NCBI RefSeq assembly: GCF_034718895.1
Contig: NZ_JAYERP010000001.1
Span: 4,473,001 to 4,537,000, forward strand
Reading direction: 5' to 3'
Length of the DNA stretch: 64,000 nt
Source of the DNA: Paenibacillus phoenicis
GTDB taxonomy: Bacteria; Bacillota; Bacilli; Paenibacillales; Paenibacillaceae
The position numbers were made by a program, and so were the translations under genes. Below, piece by piece: positions 15,196 to 22,888 of this stretch. A model generated the notes under the pieces. The model was not told the origin of the DNA, made no database searches, and saw only the letters and a list, made by a program, of their open reading frames with translations. How positions within the stretch are numbered: position 1 is the first letter of the stretch; each line of letters opens with the position of its first letter.

Positions 15196-15244
15196 TTGAC
15201 GCGGACAAATTGTTAACCTAAATTATCACTTGTGGTTAACAATT
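15196..15244 (+). promoter_or_regulatory. Sigma-A promoter overlapped by BirA-type operator
   Basis: The promoter is TTGACG (15196-15201), 17-bp spacer, TAAATT (15219-15224). A perfect 11-bp inverted repeat AATTGTTAACC (15208-15218) / GGTTAACAATT (15234-15244) with a 15-bp spacer flanks the -10. The half-sites equal those of known Bacillus BirA operators in front of biotin genes. No TPP-riboswitch-like sequence is seen in the short leader. Confidence 0.8.
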
Positions 15245-15268
15245 CAAATGGATGAGAGGATGGTTCAA

Positions 15269-15865
15269 GTGAAAGAAGGAAGTTCCGACAAAGTGCTTCA
15301 GCGCTTTACGACGCTTGATATTGTACTTATGGCGATGCTGGCAGCGGCTAACGCGGTCATGACGGTGTTTCTGTCACCGGTGAATCAAGCGCTGAATGGG
15401 CTGGGGGGACCGATCCTCACCTCAACGATCACCGGTTTGTATATGATTTACGGATTGCTGGCGTATTATATTATCCGCAAACCGGGGACGGCCCTGATCA
15501 CCTATGGTATCGGTGCGGTTGTCCAAGCGTTTATGGGAACGGCGTATGGCATTTTGTCCTGCTTTGTGGCTGCGGCTTGTTATTTGGTGATTGTGGAGGC
15601 GGCTTTTGCCCTCGTACGTTATAAAAACTGGAGCTTGCCGATGCTGCTGATTACCGGCGGGGCGATGGTGCCGTTGTGGTTCTTTTTTGCGGCCCAGATG
15701 TACGGTTATACGAAGTGGGGCATGGATGTTCTGCTGATCGCCCTCGTCGTTCGGGTATTAAGCGGCATGATCCTGTGCGGGCTGTTGGTCAAACTGCTGG
15801 GCGATGCGTTGGCTAGCAGCGGGCTGCTTCGCCGCTTCGCGGTCGGCCGCCGGGCGGAGGCGTAA
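15269..15865 (+). CDS. ECF transporter S component, YkoE-like
   Basis: GTG 15269 follows GAGAGG at proper spacing, giving 198 residues (ATGs at 15248 and 15260 are possible). It has five or six membrane segments: LDIVLMAMLAAANAVMTVFL, AYYIIRKPGTALITYGIGAV, then VRVLSGMILCGLLVKLLGDA near the end. The pattern matches YkoE, the hydroxymethylpyrimidine/thiamine-type S protein, more than BioY. The upstream operator is BirA-type, so regulation points to biotin and homology to thiamine precursors. Substrate is therefore unresolved. The ATPase gene starts 1 bp after its stop. Confidence 0.8.
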   Translation: MKEGSSDKVLQRFTTLDIVLMAMLAAANAVMTVFLSPVNQALNGLGGPILTSTITGLYMIYGLLAYYIIRKPGTALITYGIGAVVQAFMGTAYGILSCFVAAACYLVIVEAAFALVRYKNWSLPMLLITGGAMVPLWFFFAAQMYGYTKWGMDVLLIALVVRVLSGMILCGLLVKLLGDALASSGLLRRFAVGRRAEA

Positions 15866-15866
15866 A

Positions 15867-17519
15867 ATGCCGGAACCGGCATTGGAGCTGCAGGACGTCA
15901 GCTATGCGTTTGAGCCCGGCGGAGTCCCGGCGCTGCGCGACGTGACGCTCACCGTGGAACGCGGGGAGTGGATGGCGGTCGTCGGCGCGAGCGGCAGCGG
16001 CAAATCGGCCCTGGCGCAGCTGATCAGCGGTTATCTCCCCCGCGCCGGGGGAGGGAGCCGCTCGGGCCGAGTACGCGTGCACGGCGTCGATCCCGCGGAA
16101 GCGGAGATCGGCGAGGTCGCCCGGCGCGTCGGGGTCGTGTTCCAGGACCCCGACGCGCAGCTCGTGCAGGGCCGGGTCGAAGACGAAGTCGCCTTCGGCC
16201 CGGAGAACCTGCGCGTGCCCGCCGCCGAGCTGGAACGGCGGGTCTCGGACGCGCTGGCGGCGGTGGCGTTGACGCCTCGCCGCCTGACGCCCGTGCACGC
16301 GCTGTCCGGCGGCGGCCGACAGCGCACGGCGATCGCGGCGGTGCTGGCGCTGGAGCCGCCGCTGCTCGTGCTCGACGAGGCGGCGGCCAGCCTCGACGCC
16401 GCCTCGCGCCGGCGGCTGCTGGCGCTGCTGCGCCGCCTGCACGGCGATGGCCGGACCATCGTGACGATGTCCGGCCGGATGGACGAGCTCGCGCTGGCTG
16501 CGCCGCGGCTCGTCGTGTTGGACGCCGGAACCGTCGCGTTGGACGGTCCGGCGGAGCGCATCCGCCGCGGCGCGAGCGCGCGGCTGGAAGCGCTGGGCCT
16601 GCTGCCGGCCGGCACATCGGCGGCGGCAGCAGGCCCAGGCCCAAGCGGCGGCGGCCCGGAGGGGCACGCCGCCCTTGCTAAGGCGACGGCAGCGGAGCTC
16701 GCCTCAGCGCCGGCCCCAGCCCCGGCGCGTGTCTCGGCTGAGCTCGCTCAAGCTCCAGCCGAGCACACGCCCGCCGCCGAGCGTCCCGCAGCGCCCGCCC
16801 CGGCTCCCGCGGCCGCTGCGCCGGTGTTCCGCACCCCCCTGCTCGAAGCGCGCGGGCTCAGCTACGCCTTCGCCCGCGGGGCCGAGCCGGTGCTGCGGGA
16901 TGTTAGCCTCACGCTGTACCCTGGCGAATGGCGGCTGCTGTGCGGGGACAACGGCTCCGGCAAAACCACATTGTCCCGCCTGCTGATGGGCCTTCTGCGC
17001 CCGCCCAAAGGGACGGTGTTCTGGCAGGGCAAGGATACCGCTCGCCGGACGCTGTACGATCTGGCGTCCGAGATCGGCTACGTGTTCCAGCAGCCGGAGC
17101 AGCAATTCGTTGCTTCGACGGTGCTGGACGAGCTGCTGTACAGCCCGCGCGCTGAGCTTGGGCTGCGGCCGCGGGATCCTGTGCCGGAGGAATGGCGGCA
17201 GCGCGCGGAACGGATGCTGGAGGCGATCGGCTTAAGCGGTAAAACCGGCGATTCCCCGTATTGGTTAAGCGGCGGGGAGAAGCGGCTCCTGAGCGCAGCC
17301 TCTGTCATGATCTGCCCGAAGCGGCTGTATATTCTCGATGAGCCCACGGCGGGCATCGATTACAGCGGTGTCCGCTTGTTAACGGCTTTGTGCCGTGAGG
17401 CGCTGGACCAAGGTGCCGCGCTGATCATGATCACCCATGAGCCGGAGTTGTTTGAAGGCCAACGGGTCAAGCGTTGGCGGATCGCGGAAGGGCAGCTTCA
17501 GGACGAAGAGCGGGATTAA
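15867..17519 (+). CDS. Fused double ECF ATPase (YkoD-like)
   Basis: The 550-residue protein joins two ABC ATPase domains. Domain 1: GASGSGKSA (about residue 40), LSGGGRQRTAIAA, VLDEAAASLD. Domain 2: GDNGSGKTT (about 360), LSGGEKRLLSAA, YILDEPTAGID and MITHEPE. They are separated by an Ala/Pro-rich linker (about 250-325). In domain 1 the switch-loop His is absent (TIVTMSGRMDE instead of a TH motif), so the two sites are probably unequal. Start ATG 15867 lies directly behind the S gene. The first half is extremely GC-rich (15.9-16.85 kb). It powers the S/T complex. Confidence 0.88.
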   Translation: MPEPALELQDVSYAFEPGGVPALRDVTLTVERGEWMAVVGASGSGKSALAQLISGYLPRAGGGSRSGRVRVHGVDPAEAEIGEVARRVGVVFQDPDAQLVQGRVEDEVAFGPENLRVPAAELERRVSDALAAVALTPRRLTPVHALSGGGRQRTAIAAVLALEPPLLVLDEAAASLDAASRRRLLALLRRLHGDGRTIVTMSGRMDELALAAPRLVVLDAGTVALDGPAERIRRGASARLEALGLLPAGTSAAAAGPGPSGGGPEGHAALAKATAAELASAPAPAPARVSAELAQAPAEHTPAAERPAAPAPAPAAAAPVFRTPLLEARGLSYAFARGAEPVLRDVSLTLYPGEWRLLCGDNGSGKTTLSRLLMGLLRPPKGTVFWQGKDTARRTLYDLASEIGYVFQQPEQQFVASTVLDELLYSPRAELGLRPRDPVPEEWRQRAERMLEAIGLSGKTGDSPYWLSGGEKRLLSAASVMICPKRLYILDEPTAGIDYSGVRLLTALCREALDQGAALIMITHEPELFEGQRVKRWRIAEGQLQDEERD

Positions 17520-17582
17520 AGCTGGACAGGAAACGGTACGATAACGATGAAGCAGACGATCCAATAGACGATACGTAAACAT

Positions 17583-17633
17583 GCGGACGACAAACCAGGA
17601 AAGGGCCTGTGTTTGTTGTCCGCTTTCTTTTTT
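17583..17633 (+). terminator. Terminator after the ECF operon
   Basis: A 13-bp perfect stem GCGGACGACAAAC / GTTTGTTGTCCGC (one mismatch at the centre) is followed by TTTCTTTTTT. Confidence 0.85.
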
Positions 17634-17705
17634 CAGAGGGTTGAATTATAATGAGTGTTTATGGAATCCTTGCCCGGAAAGTAAAGAAAGGAAGTTTTAT
17701 TCATC

Positions 17706-19229
17706 ATGAAACCAATGCAATTGAAACGGAATTATATTTTAACGGGCTTGCTGCTGTCCACGTTTTTAGCGGCGATCGAAGGGACTGTCATCGGTCCGGC
17801 AGGCCCGCGGATCGTTGGCGATCTGGGCGGCGCCCGGCTGCTGAGCTGGGTGTTTACCGCCTATTTGCTGACCATGTCCGTCACTACGCCGATTTTTGGG
17901 AAAATCAGCGATTTGTACGGCCGCAAACCGGTGTTTGTGATCAGTTCCCTGCTGTTCTTGGCGGGTTCGGTCCTGTCCGGCACGGCGCACAGCATGGGAC
18001 AGCTGATCGGGTTCCGCGCCTTGCAGGGGATCGGAGCCGGCGGCCTGCTGCCGGTGACGTTTACGATTATCGGCGACATTTATTCCATCGAGGAACGCTC
18101 CAAGATTCAGGGCTGGATCAGCTCGGTTTGGGGCATTTCTTCTTTGATCGGGCCGCTGCTGGGCGGATATGTCGTGGATTCATTGAATTGGCGTTGGGCA
18201 TTCTATTTTAATGTACCGTTTGGCCTGCTGTCGCTCTATTTCATCATCGTCTATCTGCATGAACAGATTGAAAAACGGAAGGTGAAGGTGGACTATTTGG
18301 GAGCGGTCACCTTTACGATTGGCGTTTCCGCTTTGCTGATTGGGCTGGCGACGGGCGGACAACAGTTTGATTGGGTTTCGCCTTGGCTGATCGGGATTTT
18401 TGCTGTGGCGGCCTGCTTCCTGGTGCTGTTCTTCGTCGTTGAGCAACGGGCCGAGGAACCGCTGGTGCCGCTGAAGCTGTTCCGTATCCGGGATATCGCC
18501 TTCTCCAATATCACCAGTCTGTTGGCAAGCGCCCTGCTCATCGGGTTAACCTCGTATCTGCCGCTCTGGGTTCAAGGAGTGCAGGGGCAAAATGCGACGA
18601 CCTCCGGTCTCGTACTCGCCCCCATGTCCATCGGTTGGATGCTTGGCTCGGTGTTGGGCGGCCGTTGGATCATTACCCGCGGCTCCCGTAACACTTCGCT
18701 GATCGGAATGGTGATCATCGCCCTCGGTGCGTTAGGATTGGCTACGATCCAAGGCGGAACGCCGATCTGGCCGCTGTTGATTTATAACGCGCTGTACGGG
18801 ATCGGGTTTGGTTTTTCGTTTACCGTATTTACGATCATCTCCCAATCCTCCGTTGGTTATAACCTGCGCGGCGCCTCTACGGCGCTAAATTCCTTCGTCA
18901 AATCGATTGGGCAGACGATTGGGGTCACCGCCTTTGGTACCTTGATTAATCTGCAGATTGTTGCCCAGACGAAGAATGGCACGGCGGCAGGGATCCCGAT
19001 CTCCCAGGATGATATCGACCAGCTGCTGTCTCCGGAAAAAGTCCACTCGCTCGCCCCCAAGCTATGGAGTGAGCTAAAGGATGTACTGGCACAAAGCCTG
19101 CATACGCTGTTTATCGTGATGGCCGTGCTTGGCATCGTTGGCATCCTATGCGCTTTCGGGCTGCGTAACCAGGCACCGGAGCAGGAGGAGGGCGCCGAGG
19201 CGGGCGAGCCCTCTATAGATAGAGCTTAA
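17706..19229 (+). CDS. MFS multidrug exporter, DHA2 family (14 segments)
   Basis: A 507-residue proton-driven exporter. The N-terminus LTGLLLSTFLAAIEGTVIGP and motif GKISDLYGRKPVF (MFS motif A) are clear, as is RALQGIGAGGLLPVTFTI (motif C region). About 14 membrane segments are countable, ending in a short acidic cytosolic tail. GAAAGGAAG precedes ATG 17706. No regulator is adjacent on this strand. Substrates are likely drugs or dyes, but none can be named. Confidence 0.9.
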   Translation: MKPMQLKRNYILTGLLLSTFLAAIEGTVIGPAGPRIVGDLGGARLLSWVFTAYLLTMSVTTPIFGKISDLYGRKPVFVISSLLFLAGSVLSGTAHSMGQLIGFRALQGIGAGGLLPVTFTIIGDIYSIEERSKIQGWISSVWGISSLIGPLLGGYVVDSLNWRWAFYFNVPFGLLSLYFIIVYLHEQIEKRKVKVDYLGAVTFTIGVSALLIGLATGGQQFDWVSPWLIGIFAVAACFLVLFFVVEQRAEEPLVPLKLFRIRDIAFSNITSLLASALLIGLTSYLPLWVQGVQGQNATTSGLVLAPMSIGWMLGSVLGGRWIITRGSRNTSLIGMVIIALGALGLATIQGGTPIWPLLIYNALYGIGFGFSFTVFTIISQSSVGYNLRGASTALNSFVKSIGQTIGVTAFGTLINLQIVAQTKNGTAAGIPISQDDIDQLLSPEKVHSLAPKLWSELKDVLAQSLHTLFIVMAVLGIVGILCAFGLRNQAPEQEEGAEAGEPSIDRA

Positions 19230-19247
19230 CTTCATATGGGGTTACAG

Positions 19248-19279
19248 CGGGCGGTCCCTTCATGGGACGGCCCGTTTTG
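19248..19279 (+). terminator. Terminator after the DHA2 exporter
   Basis: Stem CGGGCGGTCCC / GGGACGGCCCG (one internal mismatch), 5-nt loop, then TTTTGCTTTTT. Confidence 0.75.
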
Positions 19280-19384
19280 CTTTTTGGCGGACCTTGGGTA
19301 GCCGCGGTCTACAGTCTCTTTTGCATCAAACGGTATAAAAAAGCCTGCCTCTCCGCACCTTAACAGGAAAGGGGAGGTGTAACT

Positions 19385-19726
19385 ATGAACAAGGTCATGA
19401 ACGTTGACCAACACACGCTCGTCAACGCTTGGCAGAAGCAGCTGCCGGAATACTTGAACCCGGGAGACTCCGTACAGGTGCAAGCTGATGGGGCGGACCC
19501 CCAGGGGCTGCGGATTCATATCAATGCGGCGGGACATCAGCTTTATTCCTTCGATTTTCAATGCTCTTATATGGACCCGCGCGAGGTTCGTGTCGAGCTG
19601 GTAGATGTGGAGCGGGATGGGCAGGCCATTGCGGAGAACAGCCAGGAAATTCAGGAGTTAACCGGAGACTATGTCCGTCATATTCATGAATGCGCGCAAG
19701 CTTTGGCGCCGCTGACGAACCCTTAA
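19385..19726 (+). CDS. Small conserved protein of unknown function
   Basis: A 113-residue acidic soluble protein. ATG 19385 has AGGGGAGGTG just upstream. No catalytic motif is recognised. The middle (DSVQVQADGADPQGLRIHIN) looks like beta-strands and the end like an amphipathic helix (NSQEIQELTGDYVRHIHECA). There is no signal peptide. It is followed 25 bp later by another small gene on the same strand, probably in one transcript. Codon use matches neighbours, so I consider it real. Confidence 0.7.
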   Translation: MNKVMNVDQHTLVNAWQKQLPEYLNPGDSVQVQADGADPQGLRIHINAAGHQLYSFDFQCSYMDPREVRVELVDVERDGQAIAENSQEIQELTGDYVRHIHECAQALAPLTNP

Positions 19727-19751
19727 CAACGAGAAAGCGAGGACCTATGCG

Positions 19752-19925
19752 ATGGCACGAAGCAAATCGGGAATCGATAAAAATTTGACGAATGTCGTAG
19801 AGGATCTGGACCGGACCCCGGTCAACGCACACCAAGCCCAGCAGATGCAGCAAAAGGTGAATGACCGCCGGCACCGCGACATTAACAACCGCGACCACAA
19901 CAAGGATATGGATCCGACCCATTAG
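19752..19925 (+). CDS. Small hydrophilic protein (57 aa), unknown function
   Basis: ATG 19752 follows AGCGAGGA (19736-19743). The 57 residues are Asn/Asp/Arg/Gln-rich with a His near the end (MARSKSGIDKNLTNVVEDLD at the start; ...HNKDMDPTH at the end). It has no membrane segment and looks intrinsically disordered, like small acid- or spore-associated proteins of Bacillales, which is inference only. It forms a likely operon with the 113-residue gene upstream and is followed by a hairpin. Confidence 0.6.
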   Translation: MARSKSGIDKNLTNVVEDLDRTPVNAHQAQQMQQKVNDRRHRDINNRDHNKDMDPTH

Positions 19926-19945
19926 GGTTTGGAGCATTCCATAAA

Positions 19946-19987
19946 AAATCACCTTATCGGGTTCATGGTCCTGAGATAAGGTGATTT
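19946..19987. terminator. Convergent hairpin terminator
   Basis: A 13-bp perfect stem AAATCACCTTATC / GATAAGGTGATTT. The T-run is on the minus strand side (ATTTTTTAT), so it is strongest for transcripts coming from the marR side but also ends the small-protein operon. Confidence 0.7.
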
Positions 19988-20086
19988 CATCACTCTATTC
20001 TATGTAAGGGAATTCTCACGGATCTCCCGAAGTAGGCTGTATCCAGGTTCATCATGCCGACGATCCATGGAAACAGCCTATTTGTT

Positions 20087-20560
20087 TTATTTCCGCAACA
20101 ACGGGGCAAGCTTCTCGGCTTCACGGCCCATTTTCTTCAGCAATTCGATCATGACCTTCTTCTCCTCATCCGTCAGCCCGCTCAGCGCGTGGTCAATCCG
20201 CTCCGCATACTCCGGATACAGCCGGTCCATCAGCTCTTTGCCTTTAGGTGTCAGATTGGCATAAATTACACGACGGTCGCGCGGGCAAGGCGTTCGGTGC
20301 AGCAAGCCGGCCGCTTCCAGCTTATCGATCACATACGTCACGTTCCCGCTTTGCAGCAGCAGCTTCGCGCCGATTTGTTGAATCGGCTGAGAGCCTTTGT
20401 AATACAGGACCTCCAGAACGGCAAAGGCCGTAGGATTAAATCCTTGGATTTTGCTCCCCATGACCGCATGCTCGTTGACGCTCTTAAATGATTTGGCAAA
20501 AACCCGGTACAAATGCAGTGACAAATCCGTTCCGCGTTGTTCGGTGGTCATCATGTGCAT
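20087..20560 (-). CDS. MarR-family transcriptional regulator
   Basis: 157 residues with the winged-helix MarR fold: NPTAFAVLEVLYYKGSQPIQ, then LLLQSGNVTYVIDKLEAAGL (recognition helix) and the wing PRDRRVIYANLTPKG. A C-terminal dimerisation helix follows. Candidate starts cluster at 20560-20551, with AAGGGCGGG upstream. A partial inverted repeat AATCT / AGATT (20611-20631) lies in its promoter and could be its operator. The divergent MFS gene starting at 20812 is a plausible target. No redox Cys is evident. Confidence 0.88.
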   Translation of the reverse strand: MHMMTTEQRGTDLSLHLYRVFAKSFKSVNEHAVMGSKIQGFNPTAFAVLEVLYYKGSQPIQQIGAKLLLQSGNVTYVIDKLEAAGLLHRTPCPRDRRVIYANLTPKGKELMDRLYPEYAERIDHALSGLTDEEKKVMIELLKKMGREAEKLAPLLRK

Positions 20561-20811
20561 CCCGCCCTTATTTTATATTTGTGAATCTTTGAACTTGATC
20601 GAGTACTTGTAATCTTAAACCACCTTAGATTTAAAAAAAATATAATTTATCACAATTTGCGTCTTTTTTGTATGGAAATAAATGTAATTCTCTCTGCCTT
20701 AGGACCACAAAAATTTCATTCTGCGGCGCAGGGACGGAATCGGCCCCGAGACGGATGGAATCCCCCTTCCGTTTCATTAAGATAACTTCATAAATCAAAG
20801 CGGAGTAGGGG

Positions 20812-22161
20812 ATGTCGAAGATGAGAAGATTGGGGAAAGGTTTGGCCAGCCGGGAAACTTCCGGCCTCTTGCGAAATCGTGCTTATTTAGCGCTGTTATC
20901 GGCGCAGTTGGTATCCAACATCGGCGACTGGTTGTATTTGCTCGCCTTGCTGACGATGGTTGGCTTGAAATGGCAGGCCACGCCTTGGGAAATTACAATG
21001 GTCTCGCTTTGTATGGTGTTGCCGGTATTGTTGGGCGGACCGTTGGCGGGCATGCTGGCGGACCGATTTGAACGCAAAAAGCTGATGGTCTTCTCCGACC
21101 TTGTGCGGTTTGGGGTGCTGCTCGGCTTCGTGTTCGTAACGGAGATCTGGCAGGTGTACGTCCTGTTAATCTTCAAGGGAATCTTGGACGTCATCTTCTC
21201 CCCGGCCAAGAACGGGAAAATTAAAGAGATTGTACCGCATGAGCAGTTGGAACAGGCCGTTTCCTACAGTGCGATCATTGAACAGGGCACCAAAATTATC
21301 GGTCCGGCTCTGGGCGGGATGCTGACGGCGGCATTTAGCGTAACCGTATGTTTTGTGGTGGATGCGGGAACCTTTCTCGTTTCGGCGCTCTTGTTAACCA
21401 AGGTGCCGGGCAAGTTGCGGAGCGTTGCAGCATTGTCGAAACCGGCGGAAGGGGAAGCCGGGGAATCAGCGGCATCCGGGAAACAGAAGCGGGGGTTTTG
21501 GGCAGAAATGGCGGCCGGCATCAAAATCATCGGCGGAATTCCGCTGCTTGCCATTGCCACATTGATCCTGTGCGCGTGTTTGCTCGTTCTGCAGATCGCC
21601 GATTCGCAAGCCGTGGTTTTGTTCCGGGAGATCCCTGGGGTGCCCGATGACTTGCTGGGGTGGTGCATTACGTTTAGCGGGGTAGGCACCTTAACTGCGG
21701 CGTGGCTCACGCAGCGCCTCAAGATCACTCCGCTGTATAAAATGGGGATCGGCGGAGCCATGCTGGGGTTGGTGTTCGCGGCAGCAGGCTTTATCGTGAG
21801 CCGGGTCACGTTTACCGACGGAGTCATGGCGTTGATGCTGGCATTGTTCGCATTCGCCGGATTAGGCGCGGGGATGACGTTTATCCCGTTCCAGGTCACG
21901 CTGCAGCAGCGGACCCCGGAAGCGGTGACCGGGCGCGTTTTTGGAACGGTATCGAGCTTGACCTCGACCGCAACGCTGATCGGACCGTTGTTTGGCGGCT
22001 CGCTGGTGACCGCCTTTGGGCCGGAACCCGCCTTCATTGTATCGGGCAGCCTGATGGCCGTCATCGGCTTCCTGCTCTTGTCGATTGCCCCGGCCATTAT
22101 GAAGCGGGACCGCGCCGCAGCTGTACCGGCAGTGGAGACTGTGGGAGCTGTGGAGGCGTAA
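20812..22161 (+). CDS. MFS transporter, DHA3/EntS-like
   Basis: A 449-residue, 12-segment MFS protein: RNRAYLALLSAQLVSNIGDW, LAGMLADRFERKKLMVFSDL (motif A), ILDVIFSPAKNGKIKEIVP and TLQQRTPEAVTGRVFGTVSS are typical of the EntS/DHA3 branch that exports macrolides or siderophores. GGAGTAGGGG precedes ATG 20812. It sits divergent to marR, which suggests drug-responsive control. A truncated ABC ATPase follows within 10 bp. Confidence 0.88.
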   Translation: MSKMRRLGKGLASRETSGLLRNRAYLALLSAQLVSNIGDWLYLLALLTMVGLKWQATPWEITMVSLCMVLPVLLGGPLAGMLADRFERKKLMVFSDLVRFGVLLGFVFVTEIWQVYVLLIFKGILDVIFSPAKNGKIKEIVPHEQLEQAVSYSAIIEQGTKIIGPALGGMLTAAFSVTVCFVVDAGTFLVSALLLTKVPGKLRSVAALSKPAEGEAGESAASGKQKRGFWAEMAAGIKIIGGIPLLAIATLILCACLLVLQIADSQAVVLFREIPGVPDDLLGWCITFSGVGTLTAAWLTQRLKITPLYKMGIGGAMLGLVFAAAGFIVSRVTFTDGVMALMLALFAFAGLGAGMTFIPFQVTLQQRTPEAVTGRVFGTVSSLTSTATLIGPLFGGSLVTAFGPEPAFIVSGSLMAVIGFLLLSIAPAIMKRDRAAAVPAVETVGAVEA

Positions 22162-22171
22162 TGGAACGGAA

Positions 22172-22552
22172 GTGAATATTCATCAGGCGGGATACGAGTC
22201 AGGGATGGCCGCCATCAAACAAATTTCGCTCGAAGTGAAGCCCGGTGTTCTTACCGGGCTGATCGGGCTTAACGGAGCGGGGAAGAGCACCACGCTGAAG
22301 GCGATTGTCCTGCTGCCGTTTGCGGACGCCGAGGTGACATTTCATGGCGGGGCGAACCATTATGCTTATATTCCGGAGCAGCCGGTATTTTACGATACGC
22401 TGACGTTATGGGAGCATTTGGGGCTGGCCGCCCGCAGCAAAACATCTATGACAACGATGGCGTCTAAGGCATCCACGGGCGTATTGCTCGCCAGATGGCT
22501 TGGCGGCTTCTCCCGTGAAATGGGCTTATCCTTCAGACGATGGAGATCGTAG
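22172..22552 (+). pseudogene. Truncated ABC ATPase (EcsA-like) remnant
   Basis: From GTG 22172 the frame reads an ABC ATPase N-terminus (IKQISLEVKPGVLTGLIGLN, GAGKST Walker A) through YAYIPEQPVFYDTLTLWEHL (Q-loop region). It then loses homology and stops after 126 residues. The signature LSGGQ, Walker B and switch His are all missing, and the segment after Walker A appears shortened (AIVLLPFADAE where AILGLLP is usual). It resembles EcsA. It cannot hydrolyse ATP as it stands. No permease partner remains, so this is the leftover of a deleted operon. Confidence 0.75.
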
Positions 22553-22613
22553 GCGAGGGTAGCCCCCATTTAAATCATAGGATAGGTCATAAAGCGCTTT
22601 ACTAGATCCGCGA

Positions 22614-22661
22614 AAAACAACCTGGTATTGTAATTCTGACGCCGGGTTGTTTTATTTTTTT
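22614..22661 (+). terminator. Terminator in the MFS/iol intergenic region
   Basis: Stem AAAACAACCTGG / CCGGGTTGTTTT (one G-T pair) followed by ATTTTTTTG. It isolates the iol operon from upstream transcription. The rest of the 336-bp gap (22553-22888) holds only the regulatory sites listed separately. Confidence 0.8.
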
Positions 22662-22798
22662 GTTTGTCCGCGCTCGTCTCAAAAACCGCCGTTTCGACCG
22701 AGAAATTGAGAATTCCCGATTTTTCTAAACCTTTGTCGAGATCTACCCAAGCCCCAAAAAATGATTGCGCTCACTGCAAATTTATAGTAAAAAGTTAA

Positions 22799-22856
22799 TT
22801 AAGCGCTTCACTTAATTTGAACATAGAAGTTTACGATAAATTGAAAGCGTTGTATT
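22799..22856 (+). promoter_or_regulatory. iol promoter region with LacI/CcpA-type operators
   Basis: A palindromic AAGCGCTT core sits in TTAAGCGCTTCACTTAA (22799-22815), and TGAAAGCGTTGTA (22842-22854) is a near match to a catabolite-response element. A possible promoter is TTTACG (22830-22835) with TATTTT 17 bases later. Both sites have the central CG typical of LacI-family operators, so the local LacI regulator or CcpA may bind. A similar AAAGCGCTTT is at 22591-22600. Confidence 0.5.
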
Positions 22857-22888
22857 TTTAAGCGATTAATGAAAAGTGGGAGGGCAAA

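Noticed and set aside
15109-15268. TPP riboswitch expected upstream of a YkoE-like gene
   Set aside because: No CTGAGA-type core or matching stems are present, and the transcribed leader after the predicted start is under 40 bases.
15813-16667. Long open frames on the minus strand and in other frames across 15.8-17.1 kb
   Set aside because: They lie opposite the fused ECF ATPase, whose motifs are intact. High GC removes stop codons from all frames here; the encoded peptides are Arg/Ala/Pro-rich without domain features.
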